A stretch of DNA of 8,053 nt, from the NCBI GenBank assembly GCA_964195995.1, contig CAXMQS010000013.1, positions 1-8,053 on the forward strand, written 5' to 3'. Below are positions 1-6,113 of this stretch, piece by piece. Under the pieces are notes generated by a model that searched no databases, was not told where the DNA came from, and saw only the letters and a list, made by a program, of their open reading frames with translations. The stretch comes from CAXMQS01 sp964195995. Its GTDB lineage: Bacteria; Actinomycetota; Acidimicrobiia; Spongiisociales; JAOTWH01. Made by a program: the position numbers and the translations under genes. Each line of letters starts with the position of its first letter. Positions within the stretch are counted from its first letter, which is position 1.

Positions 1-2369
1 TGGTGGAGAGCCTTGCGGCGACGAAAGGGGAGGCCCTCGTAGGCAACGTCGCGGATCAGCGCGTGCCGAAAGCGACATCTCCCGTCCCCGTCCTCCTCGA
101 GGAATCGAGATAGCTCGTTCTGCATTGCTACATCCAGGGCGAAGTCTTCTCCCTCCAGCAGGGCCTCGAGAACATCGACGCGGAAACTCCTCCCCAATAC
201 CGAGGCGAAACGAAGTAGCCGGTGGGGCAATGGCGGAAGCGCGTCCAGTTGCGAGTTGACTATGCCGTCAAGGCTGTCTGGCAGAGTCTCCGCGCTGCCA
301 ACCTCACGCACTGCCGAGATGATCTCCTGCAAGAAGAAGGGGTTGCCCTCGGCCTTGGCCACGATGGCCTCGATCTCGTGTGGACGCAGCGGGGCACTCT
401 GCGTCGCCACTAACACCAGCTCCGAGGATTCCTCCGCCGAGAGAGGTACTAGTGGCACCTCAACGCCGGAGGGCGCGAAACCGCCGGCGTCGACGCGGTG
501 GGTCGCCACCAGTAGCCACCTTTGCGATTCGGCCTCCACGGCCAATCGGTGGAGGAGATCGACTGACGCCTCGTCCATCCAATGAGAGTCCTCAGCGACG
601 ATCAGCAAAGGACTCTGAGCGACCAATCCCAGCGTTCGTACGACCACGTCGGCAACTCGATCACGCCGGAACCGTGGTTCGATGTCGGCTACCTCGGGGG
701 TGGTTGCGGTCTCGATCTGGGTGATGTCGGCCAACAATGGCAGCAGAGGAACGAGAGCGGGATCGAGACTGCGGACGGCCGACCGGAGCTGGTCCTCCAT
801 CGTGCGTTCGGAATCCTTCTCGAGTCCCAGCAGCCGCCGCATTTCATCGCGGAAGGGTCGGTACGGACTCGATGAGCCGTAGGGCTCGGCACGGAACTCG
901 AGCGTCGTCCCATCAGCGTGGGAGTGCAGCGCTTCGGATACCAACCGCGACTTCCCTATGCCGGTATCTCCCACTACCTGCATGACTGTGCCGCTGCCCT
1001 TCCTGGCGCGAGACAGGGCATCGCGTAGCGCCGCCACCTCAGGGATCCGGCCAACGAATGGCAGCTCGTAACGAGATTCCCTCTTGCGGCTCCCTGTTTC
1101 TTCGCCGACCTGATAGGCCTGCACCGGGGCGGCCTTGCCTTTCACCGAGAATGGTTTCAAGGCTGTCGTGGCGTACAGCGTTCCTGAGCGGTCAAGAACG
1201 GTTGGGCTGGCGTACACCGCCCCGTGCGGAGCGGCAGCCATCAGCCGGGCCGCCAGGTTCACGGGGTCACCCATGACGGTGTACGTCCTGCGGAACTCCA
1301 TGCCGACCTCGCCTGCGAAGACGTGTCCGTTGTTGACGCCGATTGAGAGCGGAAGAGGGCTGGGCGCTTCGCTGATGATCTTGACCGCACGAAGCATGCG
1401 GCCCTCGTCGTCGTCCTGCGTTGCGGGCACGCCTGTTACGAGGATGAGCTTTCCGCCATCCTCGTCGACGTCTGATGCCAAGAACGTCACGCCTTCACCG
1501 TCTGCAGCCGCCTGAACCATGGTCACCAACTCATCAAGGGCGTTGCCGACCGACGTCGCCCCAGCTTTCCGCAGCATGTCGTCGACTCCGGAGAAGCGGA
1601 TGAAGCCAATCGTGGCGAGACGGTGTTCGGCCTCGGTCGATGCCTCTAGGAGGTAGGTGCGGAGGGCTCGCGGCAGGCTCATGGCAATCGTCTCGTGGTC
1701 CGGCGCGACTCCGCTCGCCACGGGGTCCTTGCCCTCGCCGCGTGGTTTACGCCAGCGAAGAATCCACCCAGGGCCTTTCTTGGTGGTTGCGGAACCAGCA
1801 GCAAGGGCGGCCCGAGTCGTCACCCCAACCAAGATCTCGCCAGGAGATGCCTCGTGTTCGAGAGCCGCGACGGCGCTGGCTGCCGGACCGGTGATGATGA
1901 GCTCGTGATGCGAACCTCCTGCCCGGAACAGTTCGATGGCGCCCGAATGCACGCCCACCGACATGCGCAGCCCAAGGCGGCCAACAGATGTGGGGAGCCG
2001 GGCGCTGGCCCGCAGCGCCCCGTTCATCTCAACGGCGGCGCTGCAGGCTTGCTGCTCATGTCCGTCGCCCCGGAAGGCCAACAAGAGTGCATCGCCACCG
2101 AACTTGAGCAACGTCCCGCCGCGTCGGTAGGCGAGCCTGAGCATTTCTCCGAACACGCTGTTCAGGTGCTCTGTTAGCTCCTCCGCTCCGATCCGGCCGA
2201 GGCGGGCCAGCCGCTCCGACAGGTTCGTGAAACCGGAGATATCGACTAGGCAGAGGGTTCCGTCGATCTGCTGGGAGATCGCAGAGCCTGCGTCCAACTC
2301 CCAGCGCTGGAGGACGCTGGGAACGTAGGGCGCCAAGGAACGGCGCACTGGTGTCTGTTTCTCTGCCAT
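1..2369 (-). CDS. soluble adenylyl cyclase-like protein: two class III cyclase domains plus STAND/AAA ATPase (C-terminus beyond window)
   Basis: This frame is open from an ATG at 2369 to the window edge, giving 789 residues with no internal stop. It probably makes cAMP from ATP in the cytoplasm under control of the ATPase module. Cyclase domain C1 (about 35-200) carries the metal aspartates D43 (LVDISGFT) and D93 (KFGGDALLLAF), with K89 four residues before D93. Cyclase domain C2 (about 250-420) lacks both metal aspartates (F256 and K307 stand there) but has V365, N371 and R375 (MGDPVNLAARL). This matches the division of labour in human sAC (D47, D99, K95 / K334, V406, N412, R416). The ATPase follows: Walker A GDTGIGKS at 467-474, Walker B LLIVAEDSHWMD at 588-599, GNPFFLQEI at 675-683 and FRHALIRDVAYEGL at 767-780. 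TPR-like repeats usually come next and would lie outside the window. No Shine-Dalgarno is visible; the start rests on the ATG and on where homology begins. The domain call is firm. Choice of ATP over GTP as substrate is inferred from the residues. Confidence 0.93.
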   Translation of the reverse strand, partial: MAEKQTPVRRSLAPYVPSVLQRWELDAGSAISQQIDGTLCLVDISGFTNLSERLARLGRIGAEELTEHLNSVFGEMLRLAYRRGGTLLKFGGDALLLAFRGDGHEQQACSAAVEMNGALRASARLPTSVGRLGLRMSVGVHSGAIELFRAGGSHHELIITGPAASAVAALEHEASPGEILVGVTTRAALAAGSATTKKGPGWILRWRKPRGEGKDPVASGVAPDHETIAMSLPRALRTYLLEASTEAEHRLATIGFIRFSGVDDMLRKAGATSVGNALDELVTMVQAAADGEGVTFLASDVDEDGGKLILVTGVPATQDDDEGRMLRAVKIISEAPSPLPLSIGVNNGHVFAGEVGMEFRRTYTVMGDPVNLAARLMAAAPHGAVYASPTVLDRSGTLYATTALKPFSVKGKAAPVQAYQVGEETGSRKRESRYELPFVGRIPEVAALRDALSRARKGSGTVMQVVGDTGIGKSRLVSEALHSHADGTTLEFRAEPYGSSSPYRPFRDEMRRLLGLEKDSERTMEDQLRSAVRSLDPALVPLLPLLADITQIETATTPEVADIEPRFRRDRVADVVVRTLGLVAQSPLLIVAEDSHWMDEASVDLLHRLAVEAESQRWLLVATHRVDAGGFAPSGVEVPLVPLSAEESSELVLVATQSAPLRPHEIEAIVAKAEGNPFFLQEIISAVREVGSAETLPDSLDGIVNSQLDALPPLPHRLLRFASVLGRSFRVDVLEALLEGEDFALDVAMQNELSRFLEEDGDGRCRFRHALIRDVAYEGLPFRRRKALH

Positions 2370-2377
2370 ATCTGTCG

Positions 2378-2383
2378 ACTCTA
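2378..2383 (-). promoter_or_regulatory. possible -10 element (TAGAGT) for a near-leaderless cyclase transcript
   Basis: On the minus strand TAGAGT fits the actinobacterial TANNNT -10 pattern and sits 8 bases before the cyclase ATG, which has no ribosome binding site. That would place the transcript start within a base or two of the start codon. No -35 match is visible. A six-base pattern occurs often by chance, so this is weak. Apart from this element, the stretch 2370-2428 holds nothing I can identify. Confidence 0.25.
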
Positions 2384-2428
2384 GGCAGGGTCGTTGCGGA
2401 GGTTTCTCGGCTCCCCTAGCTCCTGGTG

Positions 2429-2725
2429 CTAACCGGAATCAGTGGGCACGGCCCGTCCCTCGTCCGCCCAGGCCTGCAGCCTCTCGTTGGCATGGCGATA
2501 CCCGATCTCGATCAAGGAGTCGAGTCCCGTCCATTGCAACAAGCCGAAGTCGGCAACATCGGGGTTCAACACGTAGTCGGCGAGCGCCACCTGCGCCCTG
2601 GCGTTGAGCACCGACCCTGTTTCGGTCGTTCGCAACAGAATGTCGGCGATGTTCGGGGCCCTGGGATTGTCTACGAACGGGTTGAGACGCCGCCACAACC
2701 AGTGCCACCCGGAGAGGTGGCCGTC
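2429..2725 (-). pseudogene. C-terminal relic of a patatin-like / NTE-family phospholipase
   Basis: Read leftward from about 2725, the frame encodes roughly 90 residues resembling the C-terminal tail of bacterial patatin-like (NTE/RssA-type) phospholipases: SGWHWLWRRLNPF, then PNIADILLRTTETGSV, then ADYVLNPDVADFGLLQW and LIEIGYRHA, ending at a TAG at 2431-2429. The catalytic parts of the family (oxyanion glycine loop, GXSXG nucleophile, DG[GA] aspartate) are absent. The only ATG in frame is at 2764, inside the neighbouring MBL gene in another frame. No ATG follows it, and no ribosome binding site is evident. The homology begins almost exactly at the MBL stop codon (2726-2724), as if a deletion had joined the end of one gene to the tail of the other. 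Many family members carry an N-terminal cyclic-nucleotide-binding domain, which would fit the cyclase next door, but no such domain remains here. A short translated remnant cannot be excluded. Confidence 0.7.
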
Positions 2726-3527
2726 ACGCCGTAATGACCATTCCCTCGTGCGCCGCCCGCACATCGGGGAATCGAGTCCGAGCGCGCTCGACTATGGCGT
2801 CGATCTCGTCATCGGTGCGCCATGGATCATGGCTCGTCAGCACCAGGCTCTTCGCTCCCACGGCCTCTGCTACCGCTACGGCATCTTCCCAAGTGCTGTG
2901 GCCCCAGCCGCGGTGTGGCTCATAATCCTCCGGCGTGTACTGGGCGTCGTGCACCAGGACGTCCGTGCCATCGGCAAGCTCCCGTAGGGCAGCGTCAGCC
3001 CCGAGGTCTCCCGCCTCGTGGTCGGAGGCAAGCACTATCGAGCTCCCTTCGTGGGTGAAGCGGTAGCCGACGACACCCTGAGGGTGGTGTAGTCGCGCAT
3101 GCGAGATCTCGATTCCGCCAACCATCAACGGCCCCTCGTCCAGCTCGACGTACTCCTTGGTGGACTTCGTGTCTTCAACGGCTACCGGAAAGAACGGCGG
3201 CTTGAAGGTGCTGGCGATGGCCTCCTCGAGGTTCATTCCTTCGGGGTGGTGGCCATAGAAGGTGAAGCTGTTGCCCTCCTCATAGAACGGGCGGAAGAAC
3301 TGAAGACCCTGGAGGTGATCGAAGTGATAGTGGGTCATGAACACAGGCCAGTGGCTCATGTCGAAGTCGGTGGCCTTGACGAGTGCCGTGCCGCAGTCGA
3401 CCAGCAGCAGCGTCTTCCCCGCGGAGACGGTGAAGGAACTGGTCGAGCCCCCGTAGCGGGCGTAGTCATCCCCGGACACCGGCATTGAGCCGCGTGCCCC
3501 GAGAACGGTGAGCGAGATATTGGCCAC
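2724..3527 (-). CDS. MBL-fold metallohydrolase
   Basis: This 267-residue protein has the metallo-beta-lactamase fold and is probably a cytoplasmic two-metal hydrolase. The signature HxHxDH is THYHFDH with H66, H68, D70 and H71. The other likely ligands are H148 (HHPQG), bridging D169 (ASDHE) and H233 (SHDP). It begins with the usual first strand (LTVLGARGSMPVSG) and has a family-typical VHDAQYT (192-198) and GWGHS (207-211). Length and C-terminus (AAHEGMVI) look complete. The start is GTG at 3527: an in-frame TAG lies four codons upstream, and the next candidate, M15, would cut off the first beta strand. There is no Shine-Dalgarno, and the message may be leaderless. The substrate cannot be read from sequence. 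This branch resembles MBL proteins annotated as phosphodiesterase-like or PhnP-like hydrolases, and its position upstream of a cyclase makes a cyclic nucleotide a candidate substrate, which is inference. It is divergent from the LtrA gene. Confidence 0.9.
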   Translation of the reverse strand: MANISLTVLGARGSMPVSGDDYARYGGSTSSFTVSAGKTLLLVDCGTALVKATDFDMSHWPVFMTHYHFDHLQGLQFFRPFYEEGNSFTFYGHHPEGMNLEEAIASTFKPPFFPVAVEDTKSTKEYVELDEGPLMVGGIEISHARLHHPQGVVGYRFTHEGSSIVLASDHEAGDLGADAALRELADGTDVLVHDAQYTPEDYEPHRGWGHSTWEDAVAVAEAVGAKSLVLTSHDPWRTDDEIDAIVERARTRFPDVRAAHEGMVITA

Positions 3528-3533
3528 GCCGGG

Positions 3534-3539
3534 ACGCTA
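3534..3539 (-). promoter_or_regulatory. possible -10 element (TAGCGT) for a leaderless MBL transcript
   Basis: On the minus strand TAGCGT matches TANNNT and is followed by exactly 6 bases before the GTG start. This is the spacing expected if transcription begins at the start codon itself, and the gene has no ribosome binding site. No -35 element is recognisable. The 66-base divergent region 3528-3593 must also hold the LtrA promoter, for which I see no convincing hexamer pair. Confidence 0.3.
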
Positions 3540-3587
3540 CACGGTCTCGCGGCGTTCGCGCCAGGTAGTCTTCCTCGGCGACGACTC

Positions 3588-3594
3588 AGAGGAG
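3588..3594 (+). promoter_or_regulatory. ribosome binding site AGAGGAG that bears on the LtrA start
   Basis: AGAGGAG is a strong Shine-Dalgarno match. Its last G is the first base of the GTG at 3594, so it cannot serve that codon. It lies 5 bases before an in-frame TTG at 3600. This favours initiation at TTG 3600, which removes only two residues. Confidence 0.55.
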
Positions 3595-4751
3595 TGAGTT
3601 TGAAGCTGGCGTCGCTGCGACCCCCACGGTTGCGGACAGAGGGGACAGAAGCAGAACACCGAGCTGCCACCTGGCTCGAGCTGTTCTACGACCTTGTCTT
3701 CGTGGTCGCGGTCGCTGCGCTTGGCCACCGCCTGTTAGTCGACCACGACTGGCCGGGGGCCCTTACCTTCGCGGGACTCTTCGTTCCATTGTGGTGGTCC
3801 TGGGCCGGCTTCACCTTCTACGCCGATCGATATGACACCGACGATCTTGGCCAACGGTTGCTGGCAGTAGCGCAGATAGTGGCCATCGCCCTCATGGCCG
3901 CCTCGATCAGCGGTGGTGAGTCCGACTCGGCAGCAGCCTTCGCCGTTGCCTTCGTGATGTCTCGCTTGGTGCTGTTGACGATGTACACGCGGGCCTATCG
4001 GCACGTACCTGGTACCCGTCAGCTGGTAGCGGGTTACCTGCGCGGTTTCGCGCTTGGCGGAGCCTTCTGGGTGGCCTCGATCTGGGTACCGGATCCGACA
4101 CGTTTCGTCCTCTGGGGCATCGGCCTTGCCATCGACTTCGTGACTCCCTACATCATGCGCAAGGTCCAGGCGAAGGCACCGATGTCGAAGTCGCACCTTC
4201 CCGAGCGCTTCGGTCTCTTCACGATCCTCGTCCTCGGAGAATCGATCGCGGCGGTTGTCGCCGGCCTCAGCACGGTCGACTGGGAGAGCGCGGCAACGAT
4301 CGGGGCTGTCCTCGGTGTTGTAACGGCGAGCGGTCTGTGGTGGGTCTACTTCGACAACCTGGAGGGCAGCGTCGTCCGGCGGCGCAAGGGCCAGCGCACG
4401 GCGTGGAAGCCCACGGTTTGGATCTACAGCCATCTTCCTCTAGCCATCGGCCTTACGGCGGCGGGCATCGGCCTGGAGTTCTTGGTCGCCCAGGAGCACG
4501 AGAACGTCCGCTGGGTGGCCGTTGGCGGGTTGAGCCTTGCCTTCTTCGCCATGGCGGTGATCCATTTCGCCACCGAGCGCGACGACACGCGCCGTGACAC
4601 CAACCAGGCCCGCATCCGTCTGTTGGCAGCCGCGGCGGTGCTCGGGTTAGGGCTGGTGAGCAATTCGTGGGCGCCGAACTGGGTTCTTGTCGGCCTGCTG
4701 ATCATCGTCGGAGCGCAGGTGTTCGCCGACCAGTTGTTGACGGGGGATTAG
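3594..4751 (+). CDS. ltrA: low temperature requirement protein A (LtrA) family membrane protein
   Basis: This 385-residue integral membrane protein shows the marks of the LtrA family (PF06772). An N-terminal cytoplasmic stretch (RPPRLRTEG) is followed by TWLELFYDLVFVVAVA at 26-41. Then come WWSWAGFTFYADRYDTDD at 67-84, ERFGLFTILVLGESI at 204-218, and WWVYFDN at 249-255. I count about 11-12 hydrophobic segments by eye, near residues 27-45, 57-76, 88-105, 114-132, 147-164, 168-185, 207-223, 234-252, 275-296, 305-325, 341-357 and 362-378. Length is normal for the family and the frame is intact. The family takes its name from a Listeria locus needed for growth in the cold. Its biochemical function is unknown and I do not assign one. 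The listed start is GTG 3594, but the ribosome binding site fits TTG 3600 better. A GNAT gene follows 11 bases downstream. Confidence 0.9.
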   Translation: MSLKLASLRPPRLRTEGTEAEHRAATWLELFYDLVFVVAVAALGHRLLVDHDWPGALTFAGLFVPLWWSWAGFTFYADRYDTDDLGQRLLAVAQIVAIALMAASISGGESDSAAAFAVAFVMSRLVLLTMYTRAYRHVPGTRQLVAGYLRGFALGGAFWVASIWVPDPTRFVLWGIGLAIDFVTPYIMRKVQAKAPMSKSHLPERFGLFTILVLGESIAAVVAGLSTVDWESAATIGAVLGVVTASGLWWVYFDNLEGSVVRRRKGQRTAWKPTVWIYSHLPLAIGLTAAGIGLEFLVAQEHENVRWVAVGGLSLAFFAMAVIHFATERDDTRRDTNQARIRLLAAAAVLGLGLVSNSWAPNWVLVGLLIIVGAQVFADQLLTGD

Positions 4752-4762
4752 GCCCGTCCGAC

Positions 4763-5257
4763 ATGACCGCGAGCGAGTATCACCTCCGTCCCGCTTCGGG
4801 TTCCGATCTAGCGATCATCAAGCGGATCCTTTACGAGGCAACAACGTGGGAGTCAACGTCTCCTCCGCCTTTGAAAACGGTGATGGAGCACTCCGAGTTG
4901 GTCAGGTATCACCATGGCTGGGGTCGAGAGGGGGATCTGGGCGTGATCGCGAGCCATGGCGACGGGGTCGCTGGAGGCGCCATGTGCAGGCTCTTCGTGG
5001 CTGATGACCACGGCCACGGCTTCGTAGACGAGGGCACTCCTGAGCTTGGCATCGCCGTGTGGAAGGAGCACCGAGGCAAGGGCATCGGAGGTCGGCTGCT
5101 CGATGCACTCGAATCATCCGCAGCCAGTGCCGGATTCGGTGCCCTCAGCCTCAGCGCCAATCACGGCAACCCCGCTATCCGGCTCTATGAGCGCCACGGC
5201 TACGAGACCGTTACCTCGGATGACTCTTCCGTCGTCATGGTGAAGCGGTTCGTCTAG
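4763..5257 (+). CDS. GNAT-family N-acetyltransferase
   Basis: This 164-residue protein is a single GNAT domain that transfers an acetyl group from acetyl-CoA to an unknown amine. Motif A is present: strand ELGIAVWKEH (94-103) followed by the pyrophosphate-binding loop RGKGIGGRL (104-112). Motif B is NPAIRLYERHGYETV (136-150), with the usual tyrosine before the glycine. An N-terminal half of about 75 residues (LRPASGSDLAIIKRIL onward) is typical. I chose ATG 4763 because it lies 11 bases after the LtrA stop and gives the normal GNAT N-terminus; the frame stays open further upstream, but that would overlap LtrA. An AGG at 4750-4752 is the only ribosome-binding candidate. It is probably co-transcribed with LtrA. 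Its TAG stop overlaps the stop of the opposing gene. The acceptor substrate cannot be predicted. Confidence 0.92.
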   Translation: MTASEYHLRPASGSDLAIIKRILYEATTWESTSPPPLKTVMEHSELVRYHHGWGREGDLGVIASHGDGVAGGAMCRLFVADDHGHGFVDEGTPELGIAVWKEHRGKGIGGRLLDALESSAASAGFGALSLSANHGNPAIRLYERHGYETVTSDDSSVVMVKRFV

Positions 5258-5994
5258 CCGGCCGTCTCCAACCGTCTCTCCAACTCGGCGACGCGGCTGA
5301 GCAGATCTGTCGCCACGCGGTGGGAGGTCGGTCTTCCCCTGAGCAGCGACCAGCCACGCCCCAGCTCGGCAGTGACCGGACGCGCGGCTGCGATCAGCCA
5401 GATCAGGGATCCAAGCACGAGGACGATGGCAATGGCGATGAACCATCCTCTCATGACCGAACGCATGTCGCCGGCATATTCGGCGGTGTCGCGGCCGGCC
5501 TGTTCGAGCTGCGGCGGGACATCTGCGAGCGCCGCGATCTTGACAACGGGATCAGCGACGCGGAGCCCGGCGTCGACGAGGTCATTGGCCATCGCCTGCA
5601 GCGGTTCGACTCCTGGGATGGGGATTAGCAGCCGTCCGTCTCCGAGGGTGAAGTCGGGCAGGTCGATAACGCGATCGAGTACCGAGAACTCAGGAATGAC
5701 GACAGAGGGCAATGGGATAGAAACTTCGCTCTGGAGATCGGCTACTCGATCAAGGAGGGCGTCCGCTGCTCCAACCGATGAGGTCACAAAGCTACCGATA
5801 GCTGCGAGGCCTTCATTGGCCTCAGTCACCGCCTCCTGAATTCCGTCGAGCTGCGTGCCGAGACGCTCTCCGTAGCGTTCGCTGGCGTTGACGATCGCAT
5901 TGGTCGTCAACCATGTCGCCACCAGGAGGCCGAGCACCACCAGGAATGGCAGCAGGGCACGACTGATAACGAAGAGTCCGCGGATGCGTCGCAT
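5254..5994 (-). CDS. two-pass membrane protein of unknown function with a long extracytoplasmic loop
   Basis: I do not recognise this 246-residue protein. It has a short basic N-terminus (MRRIRG), a first membrane segment at about 12-32, an external region at about 33-183, a second membrane segment at about 184-204, and a basic C-terminal tail ending in a short predicted helix (VATDLLSRVAELERRL). Positive charges flanking both segments suggest that both termini are cytoplasmic. The external region opens with an amphipathic, possibly coiled-coil helix (40-90). A segment rich in Pro, Val and Ile follows (92-130: SIPLPSVVIPEF, LLIPIPGVEPL). The reading frame extends to a GTG at 6024, but ATG 5994 is preferred because GGAGGA lies 6 bases before it. 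The gene is divergent from the L,D-transpeptidase and convergent on the GNAT gene. A cell-envelope role is only a guess from location. Confidence 0.8.
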   Translation of the reverse strand: MRRIRGLFVISRALLPFLVVLGLLVATWLTTNAIVNASERYGERLGTQLDGIQEAVTEANEGLAAIGSFVTSSVGAADALLDRVADLQSEVSIPLPSVVIPEFSVLDRVIDLPDFTLGDGRLLIPIPGVEPLQAMANDLVDAGLRVADPVVKIAALADVPPQLEQAGRDTAEYAGDMRSVMRGWFIAIAIVLVLGSLIWLIAAARPVTAELGRGWSLLRGRPTSHRVATDLLSRVAELERRLETAG

Positions 5995-6000
5995 TTTGGG

Positions 6001-6006
6001 TCCTCC
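6001..6006 (-). promoter_or_regulatory. ribosome binding site GGAGGA that fixes the start at 5994
   Basis: On the minus strand GGAGGA is followed by CCCAAA and then ATG. This near-perfect Shine-Dalgarno with 6-base spacing selects ATG 5994 over the upstream GTG at 6024. It is the best ribosome binding site in the window. Confidence 0.8.
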
Positions 6007-6065
6007 AGATCTGGGCACGGGCACCGTAGTCCCGGCCTTCGATTTCTGACTTCTCGGCTGTGGTT

Positions 6066-6095
6066 TTGAGCTGGATTTTCCGATAAGTGTCGAAT
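6066..6095 (+). promoter_or_regulatory. possible sigma70-type promoter for the L,D-transpeptidase
   Basis: TTGAGC (6066-6071) and TCGAAT (6090-6095) are separated by 18 bases and resemble -35 and -10 elements. A transcript would start near 6102, just ahead of ATG 6114. The match is partial (4 of 6 in each box) and unsupported by other evidence. The remainder of the divergent region 5995-6113 shows no further element I can defend, including a promoter for the leftward gene. Confidence 0.25.
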
Positions 6096-6113
6096 ACCAG
6101 GATTGGCTTCGAT

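Noticed and set aside
222..2177. Many plus-strand open frames of 60-160 codons
   Set aside because: They lie opposite the continuous 789-codon cyclase/ATPase frame, encode Arg/Pro/Ser-rich sequence without domains, and are typical antisense shadows of GC-rich genes.
2381..2419. CTAGG ... CCTAG inverted ends between the patatin relic and the cyclase gene, as a terminator
   Set aside because: Only five bases pair cleanly, the loop is large and no T-run follows in the direction of transcription.
2429..2764. Intact small gene of 111 codons from ATG 2764
   Set aside because: The first dozen or so codons lie within the MBL gene in another frame and do not resemble the family; the rest is only the tail of a much longer protein, so a relic is the better explanation.
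3550..3562. CGCG-GCGTT-CGCG inverted repeat in the LtrA/MBL divergent region as an operator
   Set aside because: Four-base CG arms are expected by chance in this base composition, and nothing links them to a regulator.
3735..4433. A 232-codon minus-strand open frame inside LtrA
   Set aside because: Its composition (Arg, Asp, Gly, Pro runs) is that of an antisense shadow, and the opposite strand encodes a clear LtrA protein.
4667..4762. Upstream extension of the GNAT frame into LtrA
   Set aside because: The added 32 residues overlap the LtrA C-terminus, are out of character for a GNAT N-terminus, and a better start exists at 4763.
6087..6113. GTG start at 6087 for the L,D-transpeptidase
   Set aside because: It puts nine extra residues including an Asp before the basic n-region of the signal peptide; ATG 6114 gives the normal arrangement.
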